From: JAFDWI01 sp964544305
GTDB taxonomy: Bacteria; Actinomycetota; Acidimicrobiia; Acidimicrobiales; Iamiaceae
Length of the DNA stretch: 17,547 bases
Direction of reading: 5' to 3'
Assembly: GCA_964544305.1 (NCBI GenBank)
Contig: CAZJAZ010000053.1
Coordinates: 1-17,547 of the forward strand
Shown here: positions 1 through 6,364 of the stretch, one piece after another
Layout: each line of letters opens with the position of its first letter
Numbering within the stretch: position 1 is the first letter of the stretch
Notes under the pieces: generated by a model
What the model was told of the DNA's origin: nothing
Seen by the model: the letters and a program-made list of their open reading frames with translations, nothing else
Databases searched by the model: none
Translations under genes and position numbers: made by a program

Positions 1-4
1 TATG

Positions 5-47
5 TGAGGCACCACCAAACCCTTCGCGCTCAAAGTAAGTGAGGCAC
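5..47. repeat. Possible insertion-sequence terminus with directly repeated 9-mer
   Basis: The 9-mer GTGAGGCAC occurs twice, at 5-13 and 39-47, 34 bp apart and in the same orientation, right at the window edge. The minus-strand gene beginning at 335 stops making domain sense where this block starts. Repeated short motifs inside a terminus are typical of IS21-like and similar elements, and draft contigs often end in such multicopy elements. The element itself is outside the window, so the family is not identified. It could instead be an ordinary intergenic repeat. Confidence 0.4.
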
Positions 48-335
48 GTCGCTACCATCCGCCAAGGATTGCGTATCGTAATACTGGCCGTTGCCGCCAT
101 TGTCGAGCTGAACGTCGACATTCGCGGCAGGTGTGCCATTGGGATTGGTGACCGTACCCGAGATCGTGCCCGTGGTGGGTGCCGCGTTGGCAACGCCAGT
201 CGCCATTGCTCCGGTGCCCACCATTGTCATGAACAGTAAGGCCAACGACATGATTGCCGCGGTCAATCGACGCGGCTTCTGATGCCTGGCCTTGTGCGTG
301 GTTTGATGCCCGAATACGCGATTTCTTGACGACAT
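30..335 (-). CDS. Secreted CnaB/carboxypeptidase-regulatory-like domain protein, probably truncated by an IS end
   Basis: The frame encodes 101 residues. A strong GGAGGAG site lies a few bases before the ATG at 335. A basic N-terminus (about residues 1-24) and a hydrophobic stretch (about 27-46) ending in ANA-AP near residue 51 form a Sec-type signal peptide. From about residue 56 the sequence (TGTISGTVTNPNGTPAANV) is the first strand pair of a carboxypeptidase-regulatory-like or CnaB-like beta-sandwich, common in extracellular surface and adhesion proteins. The domain normally continues after the T-x-ADG turn for another 40-50 residues. Here it changes at residues 92-95 into a short unrelated tail (DVPHLL) and stops inside the repeat at 5-47. 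I infer a gene disrupted by insertion; the original protein was probably longer. Function is unknown beyond export. Confidence 0.6.
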   Translation of the reverse strand: MSSRNRVFGHQTTHKARHQKPRRLTAAIMSLALLFMTMVGTGAMATGVANAAPTTGTISGTVTNPNGTPAANVDVQLDNGGNGQYYDTQSLADGSDVPHLL

Positions 336-364
336 GGGTTCTCCTCCGTTGATGTGCACTGCGA

Positions 365-389
365 ACCCATATCCCTCCCAAATATGGGT
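365..389 (-). promoter_or_regulatory. Stem-loop in the 5' leader of the 335 gene
   Basis: ACCCATAT (365-372) and ATATGGGT (382-389) are perfect 8-bp inverted arms around a 9-base loop. The hairpin lies about 30 bases before the start codon at 335 and close to its GGAGGAG ribosome site. The same leader also holds GGATGC/GCATCC arms around 400-430, which could form an alternative structure. No known riboswitch class was recognised. Confidence 0.35.
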
Positions 390-426
390 CGCTTGAGGAG
401 GATGCCCGATTGGTGTGCATGTCCGC

Positions 427-444
427 ATCCGTAAAATTACGGAT
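427..444. promoter_or_regulatory. 18-bp perfect palindrome, candidate operator
   Basis: ATCCGTAAAATTACGGAT reads identically on both strands. It lies about 92 bp upstream of the minus-strand start at 335, where a promoter or operator would be expected. On the plus strand it is followed by six T, which mimics an intrinsic terminator, but no plus-strand gene precedes it. A binding site for a dimeric regulator of the 335 gene is the simpler reading. Confidence 0.35.
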
Positions 445-482
445 TTTTTGTAACTGGTCCATCCAGACCCTGCAGCTTTCGC

Positions 483-532
483 GTCTTTGCACAGTTGACC
501 CGCAAGAGAGCCGCCGGAAACTGTTCAAAGAC
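483..532 (-). terminator. Inverted repeat downstream of cysM, possible terminator without a T tract
   Basis: GTCTTTGCACAGTT (483-496) and AACTGTTCAAAGAC (519-532) pair at 13 of 14 positions around a 22-base, partly self-complementary loop. It lies about 90 bases beyond the cysM stop on the same strand, in the gap before the next minus-strand gene. A transcription end or a structured 3' region is plausible. The missing U-run keeps confidence low. Confidence 0.35.
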
Positions 533-620
533 GGGTTACGGGGGTCGCGTGTGACAACGCTGCCCGGCAGGGCGCGAAGTGCTCATTCGCTGACTCATCA
601 GGCCAGTCAATGTCCGTCAG

Positions 621-1571
621 TTAGAAGTAGATGATCTGCTCGGCGTTTTGTGCGGCTGCGTCGAGATCGTCGGTGTACGCACCCGTTGAGAGGTACTTCC
701 AGCCGGCGTCGGCGACGACGAACACGATGACGCCTTCATCAATGCGTTGGGCGACTTTTGCGGCGCCGGCCATCGCCGCGCCTGCGGAGATTCCTGCAAA
801 AATACCGGCGTCGGCGACGAGTCGGCGGGCCCATTCGAGGGACTCACGGGGACGAACGATTGATTTGCCATCAAGCAGGTCGAAGCCACCCCATTTTTCG
901 AACACCGGTGGGATGTAGCCGTCGTCGAGGCTGCGCAGGCCTTCGACAAGTTCACCCGCGGGTGGTTCGACAGCGAAAATTTGCACGCCGGGTTGGTGTT
1001 CTTTGAGATAGGTGCCCACGCCCATGAGGGTGCCAGACGTGCCGAGCCCGGCCACGAAATGGGTGACGTCGGGAACATCAGCGAGGATCTCTGGCCCGGT
1101 GGTGTCGTAGTGGGCCTGGGGGTTGGCTTCGTTGCCATATTGGTAGAGAAAGGCCCAGTCGGGGTGTTCATTGGCGAGCGATTGGGCCATGCGCACTGCG
1201 CCGTTTGATCCTTCGCCACCGGGTGACAAGATCACTTGGGCACCGAAGACTTCCAAGAGTTGGCGGCGTTCGACCGACACATTTTCGGGCAACACGATGA
1301 TGATCGGATAGCCGCGCATGCGGGCGATCATGGCGAGCGCAATACCGGTGTTCCCAGATGAGGGTTCGATAATCGTTTGGCCGGGTTTGAGTGTGCCGTC
1401 GGCTTCGGCTTCGTCGATCATTGCTTTGGCGATGCGGTCTTTGACCGATCCGGCAGGGTTTTGGCCTTCGAGTTTGGCAAGTATGCGGACGCGCGGGTTT
1501 GGGCTGAGCGCGGAGACGTCGATGATGGGTGTGTTACCGATGAGGTCGAGGACCGAGTCGTATACGGCCAT
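621..1571 (-). CDS. cysM: CysM-type PLP-dependent cysteine synthase (O-phosphoserine sulfhydrylase)
   Basis: The protein has 316 residues, close to the usual ~320. The ATG at 1571 follows an AGGAGGT site with ideal spacing; an in-frame GTG two codons upstream overlaps that site and is less likely. Visible features are the PLP lysine in SVKDR (K44), the SSGNTG loop (71-76), the phosphate loop GLGTSGT (175-181) and GISAGAA (260-266). PENVSVERRQLLE, LYQYGN, THFVAGLGT and VVADAGWKYLSTGAY match the mycobacterial CysM branch rather than CysK. That branch uses O-phosphoserine and sulfur from thiocarboxylated CysO to make CysO-cysteine, which the Mec protease releases. R213 may correspond to the arginine that binds the substrate phosphate (inference). 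The Mec-like gene lies 62 bp upstream on the same strand, fitting one operon, but no CysO gene is present between them. Confidence 0.93.
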   Translation of the reverse strand: MAVYDSVLDLIGNTPIIDVSALSPNPRVRILAKLEGQNPAGSVKDRIAKAMIDEAEADGTLKPGQTIIEPSSGNTGIALAMIARMRGYPIIIVLPENVSVERRQLLEVFGAQVILSPGGEGSNGAVRMAQSLANEHPDWAFLYQYGNEANPQAHYDTTGPEILADVPDVTHFVAGLGTSGTLMGVGTYLKEHQPGVQIFAVEPPAGELVEGLRSLDDGYIPPVFEKWGGFDLLDGKSIVRPRESLEWARRLVADAGIFAGISAGAAMAGAAKVAQRIDEGVIVFVVADAGWKYLSTGAYTDDLDAAAQNAEQIIYF

Positions 1572-1589
1572 GCGCACCTCCTGCGCCTG

Positions 1590-1602
1590 GAACGTGACGT
1601 TC
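1590..1602. promoter_or_regulatory. GAACGT-G-ACGTTC palindrome upstream of cysM
   Basis: A perfect 6+1+6 inverted repeat lies 19 bp upstream of the cysM start codon, in the short gap after the JAMM gene. It could be a regulator site or a small mRNA hairpin. A TTGACA-like box lies just upstream at the end of the JAMM gene, but no convincing -10 partner was found. Confidence 0.25.
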
Positions 1603-1633
1603 GCTTCAATACTTGACTATTACGATCAACATT

Positions 1634-2137
1634 CTAGCGCTTTGTCAAGCGAACTTCCTCCTCAACGACTTCTCGTCCGTCGAGGATGTAGCTGCGTAAC
1701 ACGGGAAGCTCGTCGCGTAGCGAAACGATGATGTACTTCCAACCTTCGAGCATGGGGTTGTCGGCTTTGTCAATGTCGGTGGGCGAAGGGTACGCGTCGG
1801 TGTGTGTGTGGCTGTGCATGACGCCGATGATGTCAAGACCAAGGGGTCCAAACGCGGCGTCGGCGTCGGCGAATCCGGCCGGACCGACTGAGTACGTCTT
1901 GGCGGACTGGTCGGTGTTGTGGGCGGCAACGAACGCGTCAATGCGCTGGTTGCCTGGCACTCCGCCAAGGAGGCCACAGGCTTCGAGCGGGTAGCCGTCA
2001 ATGGCAGCGGCGATCATTGCGCCGTAGGCTTCGGGGTTGAGTTCGAGTGGTGGACCGTCTGCGAGCCGGACCGGCGGAATAGCGTTTGAAGTGTTCGCTG
2101 GCTGGTCATCGTTTGCCGTAGGGGTCGGGTTGGCCAC
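1634..2137 (-). CDS. mec: JAMM/MPN+ zinc metalloprotease, Mec-like (CysO-cysteine hydrolase)
   Basis: The protein has 167 residues if it starts at the GTG at 2137. The JAMM metal site is complete: glutamate in LEACG (E52), HSH (108-110), then seven residues and S118-P-T-D121. In actinobacteria Mec proteins cleave the isopeptide-like bond between the CysO carrier and newly made cysteine. The adjacent CysM gene downstream on the same strand strongly supports this role over other JAMM functions. About 30 N-terminal residues rich in Pro, Asn and Thr precede the domain and look disordered. The start is uncertain: GGAGGG lies about 14 bases upstream of the GTG, and an in-frame TTG at 2212 would add 25 residues. 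It is divergent from smpB. Confidence 0.85.
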   Translation of the reverse strand: MANPTPTANDDQPANTSNAIPPVRLADGPPLELNPEAYGAMIAAAIDGYPLEACGLLGGVPGNQRIDAFVAAHNTDQSAKTYSVGPAGFADADAAFGPLGLDIIGVMHSHTHTDAYPSPTDIDKADNPMLEGWKYIIVSLRDELPVLRSYILDGREVVEEEVRLTKR

Positions 2138-2250
2138 GAAGAGAAACGCTACCCTCCTCGCCGAGCGCTGGGCGCTTTGCCGACCAGAGAGCCCAGGTAA
2201 GGCAACTGACAACTCGTCCGTGCATGGTGCCCGGTAGCCTGGGTCGCCTC

Positions 2251-2760
2251 ATGTCCACGAAGTCGTCGAAGTCAAGTGCAAAGGCGAAGAACGTCGATCC
2301 GGTGATTGCAACCAATCGCCAGGCGCGACGCGACTATGACCTGCTAGACGAGATCGAAACGGGCATTGTGTTACATGGCAGTGAGGTCAAGTCGATGCGC
2401 GAGGCCAAAGTGACCTTGTCTGACGCATACGTACGGATCATCGGCAATGAGTTATGGCTCATTGGGCTCCATATTGCGCCCTATTCGCATGCGGCACCCC
2501 ACACCGGCCATGTGGTTGAGCGCGACCGGAAGTTACTTGCGCACCGCCATCAGATTGAGGTCTTTGCGCAGCGTCAGGCGGTTGAGCGACTGACGCTGAT
2601 ACCGACTCGGATGCGTTTTGTACGAGGCCGGGTGAAGGTGACGGTCGCTTTGGCCCGTGGGCGCAAGCAGCACGATAAGCGTCAGTTGATCGCAAAACGT
2701 GATGCTGATCTTGAGGCACGTCGGGCAATGGCGGCCGCAAATCGCAGGTCCCGTGATTGA
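2251..2760 (+). CDS. smpB: SsrA-binding protein SmpB
   Basis: The protein has 169 residues. SmpB binds the tRNA-like domain of tmRNA, replaces the missing anticodon arm in the stalled ribosome and enables trans-translation. The family core is visible: NRQARRDYDLLDEIETGIVL, GSEVKSMREAKVTLSDAY, AYVRI, the HxRDRKLL-like segment ERDRKLLAHRHQI, LIPTRMRFV, and a C-terminal GRKQHDKR tail that is basic and expected to thread into the mRNA channel. The N-terminal ~15 residues are Lys/Ser-rich. ATG 2251 is chosen because the conserved part begins about 20 residues later; an upstream ATG at 2224 has no better ribosome site. A TAGCCT hexamer ends 10 bases before the ATG, so a leaderless transcript is possible. 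The partner ssrA gene lies about 3.1 kb downstream on the same strand. Confidence 0.95.
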   Translation: MSTKSSKSSAKAKNVDPVIATNRQARRDYDLLDEIETGIVLHGSEVKSMREAKVTLSDAYVRIIGNELWLIGLHIAPYSHAAPHTGHVVERDRKLLAHRHQIEVFAQRQAVERLTLIPTRMRFVRGRVKVTVALARGRKQHDKRQLIAKRDADLEARRAMAAANRRSRD

Positions 2761-2796
2761 AGTGTGCCGCATCACCAATCGCCCCACTCGTAGCTG

Positions 2797-4368
2797 GTGA
2801 CTCCCCTGCCGCTGTTTTCCACCCTGGGCGAGGTGTTCGCTGGTTGGGCGGCGGAACGTCCTGATGACCCCGCGCTGATCACACCTGATCGGACATGGAC
2901 ATCTGGCGATCTTGTCCAACTCATCGAGACGCAAAAACGTGCGTTGGACGCGCTCGCACCACCTGGGGCATTCATCGGCGTGAACGCTGATGCATGCGCC
3001 GAGTATGTGGCCTTGCTGTATTCGGTGCCCGCGTCGGGACGAACATTGGTGCCACTCAATCGCCGTTTGGCACCGGGTGAAATCGTCGCTCAGCTTGAGC
3101 GAGCCAACGTCAACGTCGTGTTTGGCGACCCCGTCGATGGGTTTACGGGTGTGGTGATACCGATTGGCGACCTCACAAAACCAACAGACCGAGCTACTCC
3201 TCAACATCAATTAACGCCCGCCGCATCTTCACCTGATTCGGTTGCGTGGGTGATTTTCACTTCGGGTTCGACGGGAGCGCCCAAAGGCGTATTGATCACC
3301 CGCGGGTCCGTTGAGGCGGCGGTTGCGAACACGGCCCAAGCACGGCCACTCGCCGACGATGACGTGTATCTGTATCCGTTTCCGTTGTTTCATATAGCGG
3401 CCTACAACGTGGTGCATGCCCATGTGCGCCGTCGCCCGGTTGTGTTACCGAGCCGCTTTGATGCGGGCACGATCCTTGATCTGATTGCTGCGCACCAGGT
3501 AACGGCAATTTCGTTGACGGCGACGATGATTCGGTTGTTGCTTGACGAGATCGCATCATCGCCGGGTCAAGTGGCACCGTCGACGTTGCGCACGATTGCT
3601 TATGGCGCGGCGCCGTTAACTTCGACGTTGTTGCGTGAGGCGCATGATGTGTTCGGGTGTGATTTTGCGCAGGGTTATGGGATGACCGAGTTGTCGGGCA
3701 ATGCGGTGTTTCTTGGCCCAGACGAACACCGCGCCGCGCTGGCAGGCGACGATCGTTTGTTGGGTGCGGCGGGCTTCGCTGGGCCTGGCATTGAACTTCG
3801 AGTCGTCGATCCGATCGGCGACGTTGTGCCTTGGGGTGTGGCCGGTGAGGTCTTGGTGAAAGGAGGGCAAGTGTGTGCGGGTTATCTCAATGATCTTGCC
3901 GCGACCCGTGAGGCGATCATCGATGGATGGCTCCACACCGGCGATATCGGCACGCTTCATCGTGACGGCCTGTTGCGCATTGTTGATCGCGCCAAAGACA
4001 TCGTGGTGACCGGTGGCGAAAATGTGGCATCACGTGAGGTTGAAGATGCGCTCGCCACGTTTCCGGGCGTGAAGGCAACGGCGGTGATTGGCACGCCGGA
4101 TGATCGGTGGGGTGAAGCGGTCACGGCGTGCGTGGTCATTGATGACACCGCGCGAGGCGAGTTCGCTTCAGTCGAAGGCGAGGGTGACGGCAGAGCGGCG
4201 ATTACGTGGGCCGATGAGCAACTGCTCGCCGAGTTGCAAAACCACGTAACGAAGTCGCTTGCGAGCTACAAGAAGCCGCGTCGAGTTTGTGTACTCAATG
4301 CGTTGCCCGTCAATGCCTCGGGCAAGGTTGACAAGGTCGAGTTGCGTCGCTTGATTGCGTCCATGTGA
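2797..4368 (+). CDS. Acyl-CoA synthetase / AMP-dependent ligase
   Basis: This 523-residue class I adenylate-forming enzyme activates a carboxylic acid with ATP to an acyl-AMP and transfers it to CoA. Motifs in order are the P-loop-like TSGSTGAPKG (155-164), GYGMTE (293-298), GWLHTGD (377-383), VDRAKDIVVTGGENV (396-410) and the catalytic lysine in NASGKVDK (K510), so both the large and the swinging C-terminal domains are intact. The acceptor pocket cannot be read from motifs: long-chain fatty-acyl, cyclohexenyl or o-succinylbenzoate-like substrates are all possible. An acidic insertion at about 451-476 in the C-terminal domain is unusual. The start is a GTG with a poor ribosome site, 36 bp after smpB, so translation may depend on the upstream transcript. 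I find no link to trans-translation. Confidence 0.88.
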   Translation: MTPLPLFSTLGEVFAGWAAERPDDPALITPDRTWTSGDLVQLIETQKRALDALAPPGAFIGVNADACAEYVALLYSVPASGRTLVPLNRRLAPGEIVAQLERANVNVVFGDPVDGFTGVVIPIGDLTKPTDRATPQHQLTPAASSPDSVAWVIFTSGSTGAPKGVLITRGSVEAAVANTAQARPLADDDVYLYPFPLFHIAAYNVVHAHVRRRPVVLPSRFDAGTILDLIAAHQVTAISLTATMIRLLLDEIASSPGQVAPSTLRTIAYGAAPLTSTLLREAHDVFGCDFAQGYGMTELSGNAVFLGPDEHRAALAGDDRLLGAAGFAGPGIELRVVDPIGDVVPWGVAGEVLVKGGQVCAGYLNDLAATREAIIDGWLHTGDIGTLHRDGLLRIVDRAKDIVVTGGENVASREVEDALATFPGVKATAVIGTPDDRWGEAVTACVVIDDTARGEFASVEGEGDGRAAITWADEQLLAELQNHVTKSLASYKKPRRVCVLNALPVNASGKVDKVELRRLIASM

Positions 4369-4498
4369 CCAAGTTGATCCGGTGACCGTTGGGCCGAGTG
4401 CGCCGTCGCAGCCGCGAGCTTGATAGATCGTGTGGTGTGGTAAAAGTCACGGCCGTCAGACTTGAAATTGACTCGCTGGTGTTCGGCGAAGATCCCTA

Positions 4499-5812
4499 GT
4501 GTCAAGGTTTGTGTCAACGGGGGCCGAAGCCGACGATCTTCTCTTAGAAGACGCTGAAGATGCTCTTGTCGCGGGCGACCGTACGTTTACGCCGGGCAGT
4601 GTGCGCTCCGCGTGGCAGCATCGCACTTTTCGGTTTGTGTATCTGGGTGCGTCGGTGTCGAGTGTGGGCACGTGGATGCAGAATGTGGTGTTGGGGGCAC
4701 TCGCCTATGACATGACCCATTCAGCGGTGTTTGTGGGGATCATGACGCTGGCGCAGCTTGGGCCGCTGCTGTTGTTTTCGACATTGGGTGGGATGCTCGC
4801 CGACAGTGTTGATCGACGCAAGTTGCTCATTGCGTTGACGGTGGAACAGGGCGTGCTCTCTGCGGTTCTTGGCTTTGTGGCGTTTTCCGATGATCCATCG
4901 AAAGTTGTGATGGTTGGGATTGTGGCGTTGATCGGGTTGGGCAACGCGTTGTATGCGCCGGTGTTCAGTGCGATTCTGCCGGTGCTGGTGCCACGGCGAG
5001 ATATTTCTGGGGCGATTTCGTTGAATTCGGTGCAGATGAATGGATCGCGTGTGGTCGGTCCGGCGATTGGGAGTGTGCTCTATGCGAGCGTGGGTGCTGG
5101 TTGGGTTTTTCAGTTGAATGCGCTGAGCTATTTGGCGATTATTTTTGTGTTGTTGCGTATTTCGTTGCCACCTCCTCCTGACACGGGGGCACATGGTTGG
5201 CATCGCTTAGTCGGTGGGTTGGCGGTTGCTCGGGTTGATCGGGTTGTGGCGCAGTGTCTGATTTTTGTGGCGACGTTTTCGCTGTTGTGTTTGCCCTTTA
5301 TTACGCAGATGCCCACGATTGCTGATCGTCATTTTGGGATCGCTCCGAAGTCGACGGCCTATGGGCTGTTGTATGGGGCGTTTGGCTTGGGGGCGGTGAT
5401 CGGGGCGTTGTCGATTGGCACGGTTTTTGCGCAGGCTGACAAGGCGCGGTTGACGAGGATGTCTGCGGTGGCGTTTGCGGTGATGTTGTCGGTGTTTGGG
5501 GCGTTGCGGGTGACGTGGGCGGGCTATATCGCGGTACTGGTTTTGGGGATGGTGTATTTCGCGGTGATTACGTCACTTTCGACGGTGTTGCAAGAGAAGA
5601 TTGAAGATAAGGATCGGGGCAAGGTGATGGCGTGGTGGGTGATGGGTTTTGGTGGCGTGGTTCCCTTTGGCGGGTTGATTGGCGGGTGGTTGATGGATTG
5701 GTCATCGATAGAAGCAGTGCTTATTGCCGGTTCGTTGGTGGCATTGGGCTTGGCGGCGGCGTGTGATTTGCGCCCAAAGGCGGAACCTGTCGCGGCACGC
5801 GCTGGCGTGTGA
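4499..5812 (+). CDS. MFS transporter, EntS/MFS_3-like exporter
   Basis: The protein has 437 residues. About 35 acidic, soluble N-terminal residues are followed by roughly 12 hydrophobic segments with the MFS layout. Diagnostic pieces are FVYLGASVSSVGTWMQNVVLGALAYD in TM1, the loop GGMLADSVDRRKLL between TM2 and TM3 (the MFS signature), and the NSVQMNGSRVVGPAIG segment typical of the MFS_3 (enterobactin-exporter-like) group. This points to proton-driven efflux of an unknown small molecule. The start is a GTG directly after a TAG, with no clear ribosome site; TTGACT at 4468-4473 may be a -35 box. The last 18 codons overlap a partial 46-bp tandem duplication (5758-5825), and the second repeat supplies the stop codon. 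Confidence 0.88.
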   Translation: MSRFVSTGAEADDLLLEDAEDALVAGDRTFTPGSVRSAWQHRTFRFVYLGASVSSVGTWMQNVVLGALAYDMTHSAVFVGIMTLAQLGPLLLFSTLGGMLADSVDRRKLLIALTVEQGVLSAVLGFVAFSDDPSKVVMVGIVALIGLGNALYAPVFSAILPVLVPRRDISGAISLNSVQMNGSRVVGPAIGSVLYASVGAGWVFQLNALSYLAIIFVLLRISLPPPPDTGAHGWHRLVGGLAVARVDRVVAQCLIFVATFSLLCLPFITQMPTIADRHFGIAPKSTAYGLLYGAFGLGAVIGALSIGTVFAQADKARLTRMSAVAFAVMLSVFGALRVTWAGYIAVLVLGMVYFAVITSLSTVLQEKIEDKDRGKVMAWWVMGFGGVVPFGGLIGGWLMDWSSIEAVLIAGSLVALGLAAACDLRPKAEPVAARAGV

Positions 5813-5825
5813 TTTGCGCCCAAAG
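5758..5825 (+). repeat. Partial tandem duplication (46-bp period, 22-bp second copy) at the MFS gene end
   Basis: The 22 bp at 5758-5779 recur exactly at 5804-5825. The offset is 46 bp, which is not a multiple of three. The first copy is read as ...CDLRPK, and in the second copy the same bases are read in another frame and give GV-stop. Replication slippage could have moved the original C-terminus out of frame. The repeat ends about 50 bp before the tmRNA 5' end. Confidence 0.7.
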
Positions 5826-5845
5826 TAAAAATCGTGGGGCCGAGG

Positions 5846-5865
5846 TTGACAGCACCCGCTAGAGT
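5846..5865 (+). promoter_or_regulatory. Promoter-like boxes upstream of ssrA
   Basis: TTGACA (5846-5851) is a perfect -35 hexamer and TAGAGT (5860-5865) resembles a -10, 12 bases before the mature tmRNA 5' end. The spacing between them is only 8 bp, so they cannot form one standard sigma-70-type promoter. TAGAGT may work with another upstream element. It is listed because a strong stable-RNA promoter is expected here. Confidence 0.3.
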
Positions 5866-5876
5866 TGGTGGGACAC

Positions 5877-6257
5877 GGGGCTGATCGGTTTCGACGTTGG
5901 GACTGGAAGTCGTACGTGCGACCAGAGTTGCTCAGACTCTTTAAACGGGGCAACAAAATGAAGCGCCAAGGGCGACTTCGCTCTCGCCGCCTGATCTTCA
6001 GGTGATCCGAGAGTCACAGCGACCAGCGATGGCACGCGGGGCCTGATCCTTACAGCCCGGCAACAGAAGTAGGGATTGACGGCGAGAAAGAACGCTGACA
6101 GTGGGAAAGACCACTGACACCTCGGAAATGACGAGGCGGAACGGCTTCATGCCAACCGACCCGGCGGTGAGTCGACCGTAAAGGCTCAGTCTCGGGAATG
6201 GTCGTAGCACGGGCGCCAACCGCCTGACGGACCAGGGTTCGATTCCCTGCAGCTCCA
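5877..6257 (+). ncRNA. ssrA: Transfer-messenger RNA (tmRNA), one-piece
   Basis: The 5' end GGGGCTGATCGGTTTCGAC and the 3' end GGTTCGATTCCCTGCAGCTCCA form the conserved tRNA-Ala-like domain. GGGGCTG (5877-5883) pairs with CAGCTCC (6250-6256) including one G-U pair, A6257 is the discriminator, and CCA is not encoded. The T stem-loop is CAGGG-TTCGATT-CCCTG. The tag reading frame runs from GCC at 5965 to TGA at 5992-5994 and encodes AKGDFALAA, with the conserved adenine four bases before the resume codon and the ALAA degron recognised by ClpXP-type proteases. A stop triplet (TGA, 5959-5961) lies in the same frame just upstream, as in other actinobacterial tmRNAs. The nine-residue tag is short. 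Length (381 nt) is normal. The G-rich and C-rich stretches between 6000 and 6230 should form the pseudoknots. It works with SmpB, encoded upstream. Confidence 0.96.
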
Positions 6258-6286
6258 CTTCTTCAAGTCCTCAGTGTGGCTTCGGC

Positions 6287-6315
6287 TTGCATTAGATATG
6301 CAATACATCTAATAT
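6287..6315 (+). promoter_or_regulatory. Promoter with overlapping inverted repeats (candidate operator)
   Basis: TTGCAT (6287-6292) and TAATAT (6310-6315) are separated by 17 bp, a good sigma-70-type arrangement, with an expected start near 6322 and a ~43-base leader to the ATG at 6365. Two overlapping inverted repeats lie inside the promoter: TTGCAT-tagat-ATGCAA (6287-6303) and ATTAGAT-9-ATCTAAT (6291-6313). A repressor bound there would block the polymerase. The stretch is far more AT-rich than the surroundings. Confidence 0.5.
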
Positions 6316-6364
6316 GTAGGCAAGTAAGTAGTGATCAATCTGAGGGTCGAAGGAGAAGAATTAA

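Noticed and set aside
427..450. Intrinsic terminator on the plus strand (palindrome plus six T)
   Set aside because: No plus-strand gene ends upstream; the symmetric site upstream of a minus-strand gene fits an operator better.
2533..3210. 225-codon minus-strand open frame across smpB and the acyl-CoA ligase
   Set aside because: It is antisense to two well-supported genes, with shadow-type Arg/Cys/His-rich composition.
4420..4446. TTGATA-15-TAAAAG promoter upstream of the MFS gene
   Set aside because: The spacing is short, the -10 match is poor, and a competing TTGACT lies closer; too weak to list as a feature.
6200..6257. A tRNA 3' half (T arm and acceptor) suggesting a tRNA gene
   Set aside because: Its partner acceptor strand is at 5877-5883 and the tag sequence lies between, so it belongs to tmRNA.
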